DNA of 64,000 nucleotides from Pseudomonas sp. 2FG (GCF_005502935.1 NZ_SCMP01000003.1:124001-188000); one strand, 5' to 3'; counted from the stretch's first letter, positions 31,779-41,725 are shown. Notes: generated from the letters alone by a model not told the origin. Translations and numbers: made by a program.

Positions 31779-32410
31779 GGTTTAGCGTCCTCGACGAAAT
31801 CGACTTCCCGATCGCCCTGCACCACTTCCACCAGCTTGATCGCTTCCTGCTCCATTGCGACCACTATCTCGTCGATCCGGCGCAGCAAATAACGATGAAA
31901 GAACACCGCCGGAATCGCCACGATCAGGCCCGCAGCAGTAGTGACCAGCGCCTTGGCGATACCGCCAGCGAGTACCGGGGCATTGGCCATGCCGTTATCC
32001 ATAAAGCCGCCGAAAATCTCGATCATGCCGAACACCGTGCCCAGCAGACCCAGCAACGGCGCCATGGCGGCAATGGTGCCGAGGGCATTCAGGTAGCGCT
32101 CCAGCTCATGGATAACCCGGCCGGCCGACTCCTCGATGCACTCTTTCATGATCTCGCGACCATGCTTGGAGTTGGCCAGACCGGCGGCCAGGATCTGGCC
32201 CAGCGGCGAGTGGACGCGCAACTCTTTGAGCTTCTCCTTGCTCAGCTGCTTGTCCTTGATCCAGCGCCAGACTTGCCCGAGCAGATGCGGCGGAGCAACC
32301 CGGCTGACTCGCAGAGTCCACAGGCGCTCGGCAGTGATGGCCATGGCTGCGATGGAACATAGAATGATCGGCAGCATCATCCAGCCGCCTGCTTTGACTA
32401 GCTCCCACAC
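31775..32410 (-). CDS. exbB: ExbB/TolQ/MotA-family proton channel subunit
   Basis: A 211-residue inner-membrane protein with three predicted helices: residues about 8-28, and two in the MotA/TolQ/ExbB domain (LGTIAAMAPLLGLLGTVFGM and KALVTTAAGLIVAIPAVFF). It forms the stator ring around ExbD. It lies 71 bases downstream of comEC. The partner energised by this pair is unknown. Confidence 0.9.
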   Translation of the reverse strand: MWELVKAGGWMMLPIILCSIAAMAITAERLWTLRVSRVAPPHLLGQVWRWIKDKQLSKEKLKELRVHSPLGQILAAGLANSKHGREIMKECIEESAGRVIHELERYLNALGTIAAMAPLLGLLGTVFGMIEIFGGFMDNGMANAPVLAGGIAKALVTTAAGLIVAIPAVFFHRYLLRRIDEIVVAMEQEAIKLVEVVQGDREVDFVEDAKP

Positions 32411-32481
32411 GGTGTTGGCTCTCCTCGAAAAAGTGGCGCCACTCTAGCATAGGGTCGCAATGTCGCCGACCGCCGCGGTTC

Positions 32482-34707
32482 TCATTTTTCCCGCCAGAAT
32501 CTCGCCTGTTCGCGCAAGCCTTGCGCCGGCCCATGAGCCCCTAATTCAAAACGCAGAGCGCCGCTGTTGACGCTGTCGAACACTTCCAGCGACATAGCCC
32601 GGTAGCGCGCCATTACCTGCGGATGAGGATGACCGAAGGCGTTGTTCCGACCACGGGAGATCAGCACCGCGCGCGGCGCCACCGCCTGCAAGAAGGCCAG
32701 CGACGATGAACTACGGCTGCCATGGTGTGGCGCCTGCAGCCAGTCGGCGCGCAGGTCACGGCCACTGTCGATCAGGGCCCGCTCCGCACGACTGTCGATA
32801 TCACCGGTTAGCAGCAGGCGCTCGCCATTGGCTTCGACCATCAGTACGCAGGAGGACTGGTTGCCCTCCTCGGCGTGCAGCCAACGCCAGGTCGAGAAGC
32901 GTACGGAGTCCCACTCCCAGCTGGCACCAGCGCTACAGGGCTGCGCCCGCAACTCCGCCGGCAAAGCCGCCGCCTCACCACTCCATACCTGCGCGACCGG
33001 CATGCCACGCTGCACTGCCAGCGCCCCACCGGCATGATCGCTATCGGCGTGGCTCAGCAGCAACAGATCCAGCTGACGAACACCCAGCTTGCGCATGGAC
33101 GGCAGCACTACGCGCTCGCCCAAATCGAAATCGCCATAACGCGGGCCGGCGTCATACAACAGCGCATGCCCATGGGTACGCAGGAGAAAGGCGAGGCCCT
33201 GGCCGACATCCAACTGCCAGACCTCGACCCGCCCTGGCGGCGGCTTATGCAACGGCGGGAAGAACAGCGGCAACAACAACGCCAGCCCCAAACCGCGCAA
33301 CGGTACGCCACTCGGCAGCAGCAACAGCAAGGCACCCAGGCTGCCAAGCAGCCAGGCCCACAGCGGCACTGCCGGCGCGAGCCAGGCCGGCAGCCAGGTG
33401 GCGATCTGCGCCAGCACGAGGAATAACCACTCCAGCAGACCACCGGCAAGCCAGAGCAGCATCTCGCCCAGCCAAGGAACCGGCAATAACAAGGTGCCCA
33501 ACAACGCCAAGGGCACCACCGCCAAGCTGACCCAAGGCACGGCCAGCAAATTCGCCAGCGGGCCACTGGCGCTGATCGGCAAGCCCAGCGCCAGCAACAG
33601 CGGCAACAGGCCAATGGCCATGGTCCATTGCGCGCGTCCCCAGGTGCGCCACCAGGGCCAGGCACCCAGCCGCCCGCTAAAGACCCAGGCGAGAATCGCC
33701 ACCGCCCCGAAGGACAGCCAAAAGCCTGCCTGCAAGCTGGCCAGCGGCTCAGCCAGCAGCACCGCATTCAGCGCCAGCAACAAGGGCATCCACACCCCCA
33801 AATGGCGAAACCGCAGGCGCCACAGCAACACCACGGCCACCATCACACAGGCGCGCCGGACTGGCACATCGAAGCCGGCCAGCAGGCCATAACCGAGCGC
33901 CCCCGCAAAAGCCAGGCCACAGGCCCAGGGCAACCAGGGTAAAATGCGTGGCCACCAGCCCAAGCGCGCCAAACCGGCGATCAAGCCATAAATCAACGCC
34001 GCCAGCAGCGCGATATGCTGGCCCGAGATCACCAGCAGATGCACCGTGCCGGTGTCCTGCAGCAGACGCCAATCGGCCATGGACAAGCCGGAGTCATCGC
34101 CCAGTACCAAGGCGGCCAGGGCGCCCTGCCGCCCGTGAGCATCGACACTGAGCAACCGCCTACGCAAAGCATCCCGCCAAGCCGACGGCCCTTGGGCGGG
34201 ACTCAGCAGTTCGCCGCGCTTGACCGTACCGCCGGCACCGAGCCGCTGCGCCAGCAGCCAGGCCTCGTAATCGAAGGTTTGCGGGTTGACCAGTCCATGT
34301 GGCTGTTTCAGCTTTACCGCCAGGCGCCAATGCTCGCCGGCATGCAGCTCGGGGCCGTCGTACCAGGCCAGGCGCAGCAGATTCGGCAGCCGCGCGCGGC
34401 GCGACGCGGCACCTTGCAACTGAAAGCGCACCACGCCGTCACGGATTTCCGGTAAACCCACCACCTGCCCTTCCAGCCACAGCGTCTGGCCATCCAGCCT
34501 GGCGGCCAGACGATCCTCCAGCGCCCAGTGCGCCGAAGTGCAGGCCCAGGTAAAACCGAACAGGAAGAGCGCCACGGGGTAACTGCGAAAGGGCAGCAGC
34601 ATCAGCCCCACTACAGGCAACACCCAGAGCACCCAGGCGGGCGGCAATGCGGGAAGAAACCGCAGGAGCAAAAGCCCAGCGGCAAGCGCCAACATCCCTG
34701 TGCGCAT
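32482..34707 (-). CDS. comEC: ComEC/Rec2 DNA-uptake channel
   Basis: A 741-residue inner-membrane protein that passes single-stranded DNA into the cytoplasm during natural transformation. Hydrophobic N-terminal helices, an OB-like periplasmic domain (DUF4131), a multi-helix competence domain with the conserved LVISGQHIALLAALIYGL, and a C-terminal metallo-beta-lactamase domain with LLLSHADSDHAGG and WLQAPHHGSRSS are in order. The start ATG 34707 follows CAGGAG at a good distance and is preferred to the ATG at 34731. The metal ligands of the lactamase domain look intact. Confidence 0.93.
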   Translation of the reverse strand: MRTGMLALAAGLLLLRFLPALPPAWVLWVLPVVGLMLLPFRSYPVALFLFGFTWACTSAHWALEDRLAARLDGQTLWLEGQVVGLPEIRDGVVRFQLQGAASRRARLPNLLRLAWYDGPELHAGEHWRLAVKLKQPHGLVNPQTFDYEAWLLAQRLGAGGTVKRGELLSPAQGPSAWRDALRRRLLSVDAHGRQGALAALVLGDDSGLSMADWRLLQDTGTVHLLVISGQHIALLAALIYGLIAGLARLGWWPRILPWLPWACGLAFAGALGYGLLAGFDVPVRRACVMVAVVLLWRLRFRHLGVWMPLLLALNAVLLAEPLASLQAGFWLSFGAVAILAWVFSGRLGAWPWWRTWGRAQWTMAIGLLPLLLALGLPISASGPLANLLAVPWVSLAVVPLALLGTLLLPVPWLGEMLLWLAGGLLEWLFLVLAQIATWLPAWLAPAVPLWAWLLGSLGALLLLLPSGVPLRGLGLALLLPLFFPPLHKPPPGRVEVWQLDVGQGLAFLLRTHGHALLYDAGPRYGDFDLGERVVLPSMRKLGVRQLDLLLLSHADSDHAGGALAVQRGMPVAQVWSGEAAALPAELRAQPCSAGASWEWDSVRFSTWRWLHAEEGNQSSCVLMVEANGERLLLTGDIDSRAERALIDSGRDLRADWLQAPHHGSRSSSSLAFLQAVAPRAVLISRGRNNAFGHPHPQVMARYRAMSLEVFDSVNSGALRFELGAHGPAQGLREQARFWREK

Positions 34708-34845
34708 AGGATCTAACTCCTGAATATTCATCCCTGAATCAGCCGGCGCCGACCCGGCTCGGCTTATTTGTTGTCACAAAGTGAGAAAGTAGAACCCCTA
34801 CAATCTAGGCATAATCGACGTTTTACGCCTTGCTTGAGAGTTCTT

Positions 34846-35406
34846 ATGCCGCGCCGCCTGTTCAAGCGCTACATGCCCAACCCGCAAAGCATCAGGGAGC
34901 ATAAGTCTCTGCGCTTTCTGGGCAGCTTGCTGCACGACCCCAATCTCTGGCACCTCAACCGTCATTCCGTGGCCCGCGCCATGGCCATGGGCCTCTTCGC
35001 CGCGTTTATCCCCCTGCCCCTGCAAATGCTGCTTGCGGCAGGGCTCGCGGTGATGGCGCGAGGCAATCTGCCCATCTCGGTCGGGCTGGTGTGGTTGACC
35101 AACCCCATCACCATGCCGCCGGTTTTTTACTGCACCTACAAGATGGGCGCCTGGATCTTACAGGTTCCGGCGGATGAGATAAGCGGGCAGCTCTGGCCGC
35201 GGATCAGCCACTTTTTCGACGAACCGTCCTGGGCGCTGATCCAACTGCTGTGGAAACCCATTCTGCAACCTTTCCTGCTCGGCTCGATGGTGTGCGGCGT
35301 ACTCGCGGGGCTCTGTGGCTATATGCTGACCATGCTGTATTGGCGCTGGTGGGTGCGGCACAACTGGCAAAAACGCCAGGCCGCTCGGCGCCAGCCCAGT
35401 GCGTGA
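34846..35406 (+). CDS. DUF2062 membrane protein
   Basis: A 186-residue protein with MPRRLFKRYMPNPQSIREH at the start and the DUF2062 core: HRHSVARAMAMGLFAAFIPLPLQM (as NRHSVARAMAMGLFAAF here), GLVWLTNPITMPPVFY and a final pair of helices. Two to three transmembrane segments are predicted. Function is unknown. The start chosen is ATG 34846; an earlier in-frame ATG at 34768 would add 26 residues overlapping the promoter gap with comEC. Confidence 0.88.
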   Translation: MPRRLFKRYMPNPQSIREHKSLRFLGSLLHDPNLWHLNRHSVARAMAMGLFAAFIPLPLQMLLAAGLAVMARGNLPISVGLVWLTNPITMPPVFYCTYKMGAWILQVPADEISGQLWPRISHFFDEPSWALIQLLWKPILQPFLLGSMVCGVLAGLCGYMLTMLYWRWWVRHNWQKRQAARRQPSA

Positions 35407-35421
35407 AATTCCGCCGACTAG

Positions 35422-35459
35422 AAAGCAAAAACGCCGCTATCGAGCGGCGTTTTTGCTTT
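35422..35459. terminator. Bidirectional terminator between DUF2062 gene and lolE
   Basis: A perfect 17-bp stem (35422-35438 and 35443-35459) with loop ATCG and A/T tracts at both bases, between convergent genes. Confidence 0.93.
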
Positions 35460-35468
35460 GCGTACCGG

Positions 35469-36713
35469 TCACTCGTAGCGCAAGGCTTCCGCCGGCTGAA
35501 TCTGCGCGGCACGCCAGGACGGATAGAGCGTCGCCAGGAAGCTCAGGATAAAGGCCGCAGCACCAATCAGCAGAACATCGAAGCTCTGCAGGTCGGAAGG
35601 CAGATTGCTGACGAAGTAGACGTCCGAACTGAAAATCTGCTGGCCACTGACTTTCTCCAGCCAGCCGACCAGGCCACTGACATTCAAGGCGGCGATCACC
35701 CCCAAGACACCGCCAATCAGGGTGCCAATCACCCCGATCACCGTGCCCTGAACCATGAATACCGCCATGATCTGCCCGGGTGTGGCGCCCAGGGTGCGCA
35801 GGATCGCGATGTCCCCGCCTTTATCGGCCACCACCATGATCAGCGTGGCGATGATGTTGAACGCCGCTACCGCCACAATCAGCAGCAGCAGCAAACCGAT
35901 CATGGTTTTTTCCATCTTCATCGCACTGAACAGACTGCCCTGGGTGCGCGTCCAGTCGCTGGCGCGGTAGTCCGCGCCCAGCTCATTGGCTATCGCCGCG
36001 GAGACCTGCGGCGCCTGGTACAGATCCTTCAGCGCCAGCCGCACACTCTGCACCTGCTGCGGCTGCATACGCTGCATCTGCGCGGCATCGGCCACATGGA
36101 TCAGCGCCAGCGAGCTATCCAGTTCAGCGCCAACCTTGAACACCCCGACCACGTTGAGGCGCTGCATCCGCGGGGTAATTCCGCCGGGTGCCGAGCTGAC
36201 TTCCGGGATGATCAGGGTCAACTTATCGCCGACATTCAGGCGAAAACGCCGGGCCGTGATTTCGCCGATGACGATGCCAAACTCGCCCGGCCGCAGATCA
36301 TCCAGACGACCTTGCACTATGTGCTGGCCGATAATCGAAACCTTGGTCTCTTCCTGCGGATCGACGCCATTGATCTGGATCGGCTGCATGGCGCCCTTGT
36401 ACGAGAGCATGCCCTCCAACTCGCTAAACGGCACCGCCGCGATCACCTGCGGATTCTTCAGCGCCGCGGCGGCGACCGAGTGCCAATCCTCCAGCGGCTG
36501 CACGCCGGCGATGGTCGCGTGCGGCACCATGCCGAGAATCCGCGAGCTCATTTCCTTCTGAAAGCCATTCATCACCGACAGCACCACTATCATCGCCAGC
36601 ACGCCCAAGGCGAGACCGATCATCGAGGTCAACGAGATAAAGGAGATGAAATGATTACGGCGCTTGGCGCGGGTATAGCGCATGCCGATGAAGACACTCA
36701 GCGGGCGAAACAT
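35469..36713 (-). CDS. lolE: Lipoprotein-releasing system permease LolE
   Basis: A 414-residue ABC permease of the LolC/LolE family that extracts lipoproteins from the inner membrane for LolA. Four transmembrane helices (near residues 25-50, 265-290, 315-345, 375-400) flank a large periplasmic domain (about 50-260). The coupling-helix region [20 protein letters not shown] and the C-terminal [20 protein letters not shown] are typical. It is the third gene of lolC-lolD-lolE and overlaps lolD by one base. It is strikingly similar to the first gene, so the C/E naming is by order. Confidence 0.9.
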   Translation of the reverse strand: MFRPLSVFIGMRYTRAKRRNHFISFISLTSMIGLALGVLAMIVVLSVMNGFQKEMSSRILGMVPHATIAGVQPLEDWHSVAAAALKNPQVIAAVPFSELEGMLSYKGAMQPIQINGVDPQEETKVSIIGQHIVQGRLDDLRPGEFGIVIGEITARRFRLNVGDKLTLIIPEVSSAPGGITPRMQRLNVVGVFKVGAELDSSLALIHVADAAQMQRMQPQQVQSVRLALKDLYQAPQVSAAIANELGADYRASDWTRTQGSLFSAMKMEKTMIGLLLLLIVAVAAFNIIATLIMVVADKGGDIAILRTLGATPGQIMAVFMVQGTVIGVIGTLIGGVLGVIAALNVSGLVGWLEKVSGQQIFSSDVYFVSNLPSDLQSFDVLLIGAAAFILSFLATLYPSWRAAQIQPAEALRYE

Positions 36714-37411
36714 CAGGCAGACACCAGCTTGCCGTCTTCCAGACGCAGCACGCGATCCATCTGCCGCGCGAGATCCAGATCGTGAGTCACGACCAAGAAT
36801 GCCGTTTTCGATGCAGTGCTCAGCTCGCGCATCAAATCCTGAATACCTTGCGCCGTATGGTGATCGAGGTTACCGGTCGGCTCATCGAGCAACACCAGGC
36901 CAGGCCGGTTGACCAGGGCACGAGCGATGGCCACCCGCTGGCGTTCACCGCCGGACAACTCTGCGGGTTTGTGCGCCAGACGATGGCCCAAGCCAACCCG
37001 CTCAAGCAATGCCGTCGCCCGCTGCCGCGCCTCGGCAATCGCGGCACGACCGATCAACAACGGCATGCAGACGTTTTCCAGCGCGGTGAATTCCGGTAGC
37101 AAGTGGTGAAACTGATAGACGAAGCCAAGCGCGCGATTACGCAGCAGCCCGCGGGCCTTCTCATTCAAGGCCGAGAGCTCTTCGCCGGCCAACCAGACGC
37201 TGCCGCTGCTGGGCGTGTCCAGCCCCCCGAGCATGTTCAGCAGCGTGCTCTTACCCGAGCCCGAGCTGCCGACAATCGCCACCCGCTCGCCCGGATGCAG
37301 CTCCAGCTCGAGACCGGAGAGCACCACCACCGACTGCGGGCCCTCCTCGTAGTTCTTGCCCAGGTTGCGGCAACTCAGAACGGCCCGATCGTGCATAGCC
37401 AAGTTACTCAT
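36713..37411 (-). CDS. lolD: Lipoprotein-releasing ATPase LolD
   Basis: A 232-residue ABC ATPase. Walker [10 protein letters not shown], the signature [15 protein letters not shown], Walker [13 protein letters not shown] and the switch His in VVTHD are complete. The start at ATG 37411 overlaps the lolC stop by 8 bases; the frame is open to 37471 but that part lies within lolC. It powers LolCE. Confidence 0.96.
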   Translation of the reverse strand: MSNLAMHDRAVLSCRNLGKNYEEGPQSVVVLSGLELELHPGERVAIVGSSGSGKSTLLNMLGGLDTPSSGSVWLAGEELSALNEKARGLLRNRALGFVYQFHHLLPEFTALENVCMPLLIGRAAIAEARQRATALLERVGLGHRLAHKPAELSGGERQRVAIARALVNRPGLVLLDEPTGNLDHHTAQGIQDLMRELSTASKTAFLVVTHDLDLARQMDRVLRLEDGKLVSA

Positions 37412-38654
37412 AACGTAGCGCCTCCGCGGGCTGAGTGCGCGCCGCACGCCAGGCCGGATAAAGAGTGGCAAGGAAGCTCAGCAGCAACGCGGCGGCACAG
37501 ACCAGCAACACGTCTTCGCTCATCAGCTTCGAGGGTAGATAGTCGATGAAGTACACATCGGCATTGAGGAACTTGAGGCCCAGCAGGCGCTCCAGCGCAG
37601 CTATCCAGCCGCTCACGTTAAGCGCCGAGAGAATGCCGAGCACTGCGCCGATCAAGGTGCCGACCACGCCGATTACCGTGCCTTGCACCATGAAAATCAG
37701 CATGATCTGCCGCGGGGTGGAGCCCAGGGTGCGCAGAATGGCGATGTCAGCCTTCTTGTCGGTGACCACCATGACCAGCGTGGAGATGATGTTGAACGCC
37801 GCCACCGCCACGATCAGCAGCAGCAGCAAACCGATCATGGCCTTCTCCATGCGGATCGCCTGATACAGGTTGCCATGGGTGCGAGTCCAATCCCGCGCGT
37901 AGTAATCCTTGTCACCCAGTTGCCCGGCAATCTCCCAGGCCGTACGCGGCGCCTGGAACAGATCGGCGAACTTCAGCCGCAGCCCCTGCACCTGATCGGC
38001 CTTCCAGCGATGCAGCCGGGCAATGTCATGCAAATTGGTCAGCGCCAGGTAACCATCGATCTCACCGGCACCCACGTGGAAAATACCGACCACCGTGAAG
38101 CGCTTGAGCCGCGGAAACATACCGGCCGGCGTTACCGTGACCTCTGGGGCGACGAAGGTAAGTTTGTCGCCAATCACCACACCCAGCTTGGCCGCGGCCT
38201 TATCGCCGATGACGATGCCGAATGCGCCTGGCTTGAGATCATCGAGGCTGCCCTGCAGGAAGAACTTGTCGATGATCGACACCTTGCGCTCTTCCAGCGG
38301 ATCCACCGCATTGATCAACACCTTCTGCACCTTGCCATCGTGGGTCAGCAGGCCCTGCATCTGGGTGAACGGCGCAACCGCCAGCACCTGCGAATGTTTG
38401 AGCACCTTGGCGGCCATGCTGCGCCAGTCGCCGATCGGCTCGGCCGACTCGACGGTCGCGTGCGGGACCATACCGAGCACGCGCGTGCGCATCTCGTAAT
38501 CGAAGCCATTCATCACCGACAACACCACGATCATCACCAGCACGCCCAGGGCGAGCCCGATCATCGAAGTGAGGGAGATGAACGAAACGAAATGGTTGCG
38601 GCGTTTTGCGCGCGTATAACGAGCGCCGATAAATACGGACAGCGGTCTGAACAT
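37404..38654 (-). CDS. lolC: Lipoprotein-releasing system permease LolC
   Basis: A 416-residue LolC/LolE-family permease, first gene of the operon. It has the same four-helix layout as LolE with a periplasmic domain at about 50-265. The first 50 residues ([20 protein letters not shown] onward) and the membrane core ([20 protein letters not shown]) are nearly identical to the third gene; the periplasmic parts differ, for example [19 protein letters not shown] here. The promoter would lie in the 99-base gap to the divergent PilZ remnant. Confidence 0.92.
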   Translation of the reverse strand: MFRPLSVFIGARYTRAKRRNHFVSFISLTSMIGLALGVLVMIVVLSVMNGFDYEMRTRVLGMVPHATVESAEPIGDWRSMAAKVLKHSQVLAVAPFTQMQGLLTHDGKVQKVLINAVDPLEERKVSIIDKFFLQGSLDDLKPGAFGIVIGDKAAAKLGVVIGDKLTFVAPEVTVTPAGMFPRLKRFTVVGIFHVGAGEIDGYLALTNLHDIARLHRWKADQVQGLRLKFADLFQAPRTAWEIAGQLGDKDYYARDWTRTHGNLYQAIRMEKAMIGLLLLLIVAVAAFNIISTLVMVVTDKKADIAILRTLGSTPRQIMLIFMVQGTVIGVVGTLIGAVLGILSALNVSGWIAALERLLGLKFLNADVYFIDYLPSKLMSEDVLLVCAAALLLSFLATLYPAWRAARTQPAEALRYE

Positions 38655-38753
38655 AGAAGGAGTTGATTCGCTGGCGAAAGGAAGAGACGTCCCTGTGGCG
38701 AGGCTTGGCGAGCGGCCTTACACTCAGACCACCACTGCTGCCATGGGTTCGCC

Positions 38754-38937
38754 GTGACGTCACAAGATACAGATGATCGCCGCGAATACTATCGTATCGA
38801 CGACCCGATCGCACTGGAATTCAGCCAACTGTCCGGCGCCAATGCGCTCGCCAGTGAGGCGCTGAATGACGCCTCGCCACTGTGCAATCCGCTCGGCGAT
38901 CCGCACCTCAGCGACTTCGAATCGCAACACCTAGCCA
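38754..38937 (+). pseudogene. 5' remnant of a PilZ-domain protein gene
   Basis: From GTG 38754 the frame encodes DDRREYYRIDDPIALEF and then ASPLCNPLGDPHLSDFESQH, which from memory match the first third of the conserved Pseudomonas PilZ-domain protein next to lolCDE (PA2989-like, about 180 residues). Similarity stops at FESQHL, and the frame runs on for 20 unrelated codons into the next gene (stop 39006-39008). The PilZ domain itself is missing. An 84-residue product could be made, but loss of function is likely. Confidence 0.6.
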
Positions 38938-38955
38938 CCCGCCAAAGAGATGACA

Positions 38956-39276
38956 ATGTCGCGCCTTCTTCTGCTATTGGTCCTGCTGCCGCTCCCCGGC
39001 TTCGCTGACACCCTTGAGATCCCCCTTGGCCAGCAAGGGCCGACGACTATCGCCCTGCCCGCTCGCGGCCAAGCGCAGCACGCGGTGCTCGAACGTTTCG
39101 GTCTGCCCGATGAGGAACACCCTGCCGTCGGCAAGCCACCCATCAGCCGCTGGGACTACCGCGAGTTCAGCGTCTACTTTGAAAGTGCCCGGGTGATCGA
39201 TAGCGTGCGCCACCACCAGCCACGCCATCCGAACGAGCCCAACGTGCAGCAACAGCCAGTTAAGGAGCAACCGTGA
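38956..39276 (+). CDS. Small secreted protein of unknown function, paired with GDPD
   Basis: A 106-residue protein with a signal peptide (MSRLLLLLVLLPLPGFADTL, cleavage after the second Ala-like site FA-D). The mature part has LPARGQAQHAVLERFGLPDEEHPAVGKP and WDYREFSVYFESARVIDSVRHH, which I recognise as conserved upstream of this GDPD in pseudomonads, with no known role. ATG 38956 sits 6 bases after AAAGAG; ATG 38950 is too close to that site. The stop overlaps the GTG of the GDPD gene (GTGA), so the two are coupled. Confidence 0.8.
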   Translation: MSRLLLLLVLLPLPGFADTLEIPLGQQGPTTIALPARGQAQHAVLERFGLPDEEHPAVGKPPISRWDYREFSVYFESARVIDSVRHHQPRHPNEPNVQQQPVKEQP

Positions 39277-39998
39277 CCCAGATCTACGGCCACCGCGGCG
39301 CCAAGGGCGAAGCACCGGAAAACACCCTGAGCAGTTTCCAGCGCTGCCTGGAGCACGGCGTCCGCCGCTGCGAGCTGGATCTGCATCTGTCGCGCGACCG
39401 CGAGCTGATGGTGATTCACGACCCGACCCTGAAGCGCACTACCGGCCACCGCGGCAAGGTGGTGGAGCACGAGGCCGCCGAACTGGTGACCTACGACGCG
39501 CGCAAAGGCGGCCCAGGCTGGGTGCACCCCTGCCCGATCCCACGGCTGGCCGAACTGTTCGAGAAGTGCGACTTCGAGCACTGGCAGCTGGAGGTGAAAA
39601 GCGCCTCGCGGGTTCGCGCGGCGCGCACCGTGCTGGCGATTCAGGAGTTGGCGCAGCGTTTTGGCCTGGTCGACAAGGTCACCGTCACCTCCAGCTCGCG
39701 GGAAGTGTTGCGCGCACTGACACGCCTGACCCCGCAGCTATCTCGCGGCCTGGTCGCGGAATACGCCTGGCTCGACCCACTGAAGGTCGCCAAGCATTAT
39801 GGCTGCGAGATACTGGCGCTGAACTGGACGCTCTGCACCCCGGAACGCCTGCTGAGAGCCCAGAAGCAGGGGCTGCATGTGTCGGTGTGGACGGTCAACG
39901 AACCGGCGCTGATGCGCCGGCTCGCCGACTTCGGCGTGGACAGCCTGATTACAGACTTTCCCGGTTTGGCCAGCGCCACCCTCGGGAATCGCTGCTGA
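39273..39998 (+). CDS. Glycerophosphodiester phosphodiesterase family protein
   Basis: A 241-residue GDPD. The catalytic N-terminus YGHRGAKGEAPENTLSSFQ has the HR and E-N motif, with ELDLHLSRDRELMVIHDPTLKRTTG carrying the metal-binding ELD and second histidine, and LEVK later. No signal peptide, so it is cytoplasmic and resembles UgpQ. It probably releases glycerol-3-phosphate from phospholipid head-group diesters. The start is GTG, overlapping the previous stop. Confidence 0.92.
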   Translation: MTQIYGHRGAKGEAPENTLSSFQRCLEHGVRRCELDLHLSRDRELMVIHDPTLKRTTGHRGKVVEHEAAELVTYDARKGGPGWVHPCPIPRLAELFEKCDFEHWQLEVKSASRVRAARTVLAIQELAQRFGLVDKVTVTSSSREVLRALTRLTPQLSRGLVAEYAWLDPLKVAKHYGCEILALNWTLCTPERLLRAQKQGLHVSVWTVNEPALMRRLADFGVDSLITDFPGLASATLGNRC

Positions 39999-40052
39999 CT
40001 CCTAAGAAGAAGTCATCCCCCCCGACCGGCTCAGGCCACCGGTCGGAGCCGC

Positions 40053-41447
40053 TCAAAAAAGCCGGTTGAGACCGTCGAACGCCGCCACCCGATAGGCCTC
40101 GGCCATGGTCGGGTAGTTGAAGGTGGTGTTGACGAAGTACTTGATGCTGTTCGCCTCACCCTTCTGGTTCATGATCGCCTGGCCGATATGGACGATCTCC
40201 GAAGCCTGGTAACCGAAGCAGTGCACACCGAGCACTTCCAGGGTTTCGCGGTGAAACAGCAGCTTCAGCATGCCCACCGGCTCGCCGGCAATCTGCGCGC
40301 GCGCCATACCCTTGAAGAACGCCTTGCCGACCTCGTAAGGAATTTTCGCCTGAGTCAACTCATGCTCGGTCTTGCCGATCGAGCTGATCTCCGGAATCGT
40401 GTAGATACCCGTCGGCACGTCGTCGACAAAACGCCAGCTACCGTCCTCGATGATGCTCCCGGCGGCCGAACGGCCCTGGTCGAAAGCCGCACTGGCCAAG
40501 CTCGGCCAGCCGATCACGTCACCCGCCGCATAGATATTCGAGACGCTGGTGCGATAGTGCCCATCGACCTCGATCTGGCCCCGGCTGTTGACCTTGATGC
40601 CAATGTTTTCCAGGCCCAGCTTGTCGGTGTTGCCGGTACGCCCGTTACACCAGAGCAGGGCGTCGGCCTTGATCTTCTTGCCCGATTTCAGGTGCAGCAC
40701 CACGCCGTTATCCACGCCTTCGATACGCTCGTAATCCTCGTTGTGGCGGATCAGCACATTGTTGTTGCGCAGGTGGTAACTGAGCGCATCGGAGATTTCG
40801 TCATCGAGGAAGCTCAGCAGTTGCTCACGGTTGTCGATCAGGTCGACCAAGACTCCCAGACCGCTGAAGATCGAGGCGTACTCACAACCTATCACCCCGG
40901 CGCCGTAGATGATCAGGCGGCGAGGCGTGTGGCTGAGGTTCAGAATGGTGTCGCTGTCGTAGACCCGCGGATGGCCAAAATCGACGTCGGCCGGGCGATA
41001 CGGGCGCGAGCCGGTAGCCACCACGACTTGCGTGGCGACCAGTTTTTCCACCACACCGTTCGGGCACACCACCTCAACGGTCTGCTCGTCGGCAAAACTG
41101 CCGGTGCCGAAGAACACGTCGATGCGATTGCGCGCATAGAAACCGGTGCGTGAGGTGACCTGCTTGGCGATCACCCGCTCGGCACTTTTCAGCACGTCGG
41201 GGAAGGAGAACCAACGCGGCTCACCGATCTGCCGGAACAGCGGATTGGTGTTGTACTGCATGATCTGCCGCACCGAGTGACGCAGCGCCTTGGACGGGAT
41301 GGTGCCGAGGTGCGTACAGTTGCCGCCGACTTCGCGACGACTGTCCACCACTGCCACTTTTTTCCCGGCTTTGGCGGCGTTCATCGCCGCCCCCTCGCCC
41401 GCCGGCCCCGAACCCAGCACCACTACGTCGTAGTTGTAGACCGCCAT
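40053..41447 (-). CDS. sthA: Soluble pyridine nucleotide transhydrogenase
   Basis: A 464-residue FAD enzyme of the disulfide reductase superfamily that balances NADPH and NADH. The FAD motif [17 protein letters not shown] and the NAD-domain motif [17 protein letters not shown] are present. The redox-active pair is lost in the expected way: [16 protein letters not shown] has Thr where reductases have the second Cys. The start ATG 41447 ([12 protein letters not shown]) gives the usual 464 residues. It converges on the GDPD gene across a 54-base gap with a weak hairpin (40022-40046). Confidence 0.95.
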   Translation of the reverse strand: MAVYNYDVVVLGSGPAGEGAAMNAAKAGKKVAVVDSRREVGGNCTHLGTIPSKALRHSVRQIMQYNTNPLFRQIGEPRWFSFPDVLKSAERVIAKQVTSRTGFYARNRIDVFFGTGSFADEQTVEVVCPNGVVEKLVATQVVVATGSRPYRPADVDFGHPRVYDSDTILNLSHTPRRLIIYGAGVIGCEYASIFSGLGVLVDLIDNREQLLSFLDDEISDALSYHLRNNNVLIRHNEDYERIEGVDNGVVLHLKSGKKIKADALLWCNGRTGNTDKLGLENIGIKVNSRGQIEVDGHYRTSVSNIYAAGDVIGWPSLASAAFDQGRSAAGSIIEDGSWRFVDDVPTGIYTIPEISSIGKTEHELTQAKIPYEVGKAFFKGMARAQIAGEPVGMLKLLFHRETLEVLGVHCFGYQASEIVHIGQAIMNQKGEANSIKYFVNTTFNYPTMAEAYRVAAFDGLNRLF

Positions 41448-41566
41448 GTTTACTCCTCTGGAACAGACCAGGACGCTCGCTTGCGCCCCTGGCAAGGCCG
41501 CGGCAGCGTGTGCCACGGCAGATCGAATCTCTGATGCAGCTTAACCGCGCCGCTTGGCGCTGCACA

Positions 41567-41725
41567 TTAGCGCTTGGTCGCGCGGTAGGCGAGCTTTGCC
41601 GCCACTACATCGCGCTCGCAACGCAGTTTTTCAGACTTATTTGGGTCATCCGCGCAGATCGAACACTGGCTCTCGCACCAGGCTGACAATTTCAGCAAAG
41701 GGCCGGCACGTAGCGCCTTACTCAT
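41567..41725 (-). CDS. 52-residue cysteine-rich protein coupled to apbE
   Basis: A short gene whose ATG (41725) lies within the end of apbE (overlap ATGAGTAA) and which ends in TAA at 41567. The product has four cysteines, at 17, 21, 24 and 36, in WCESQCSICADD and LRCERD, then a basic helical tail (VVAAKLAYRATKR). There is no signal or membrane helix, so it does not look like NqrM, the membrane-anchored Fe-delivery protein found near nqr/apbE. A metal or FeS role is plausible from CxxxCxxC. It is the only open frame in the apbE-sthA gap with good codon use. Confidence 0.65.
   Translation of the reverse strand: MSKALRAGPLLKLSAWCESQCSICADDPNKSEKLRCERDVVAAKLAYRATKR

Noticed and set aside
40022..40046. 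Hairpin between the GDPD gene and sthA as a terminator
   Set aside because: The stem is 8 bp and no T-run follows on either strand, so it is not called as an intrinsic terminator.
40053..41447. Missing second redox cysteine in SthA as a possible defect
   Set aside because: Loss of that cysteine is normal for soluble transhydrogenases.
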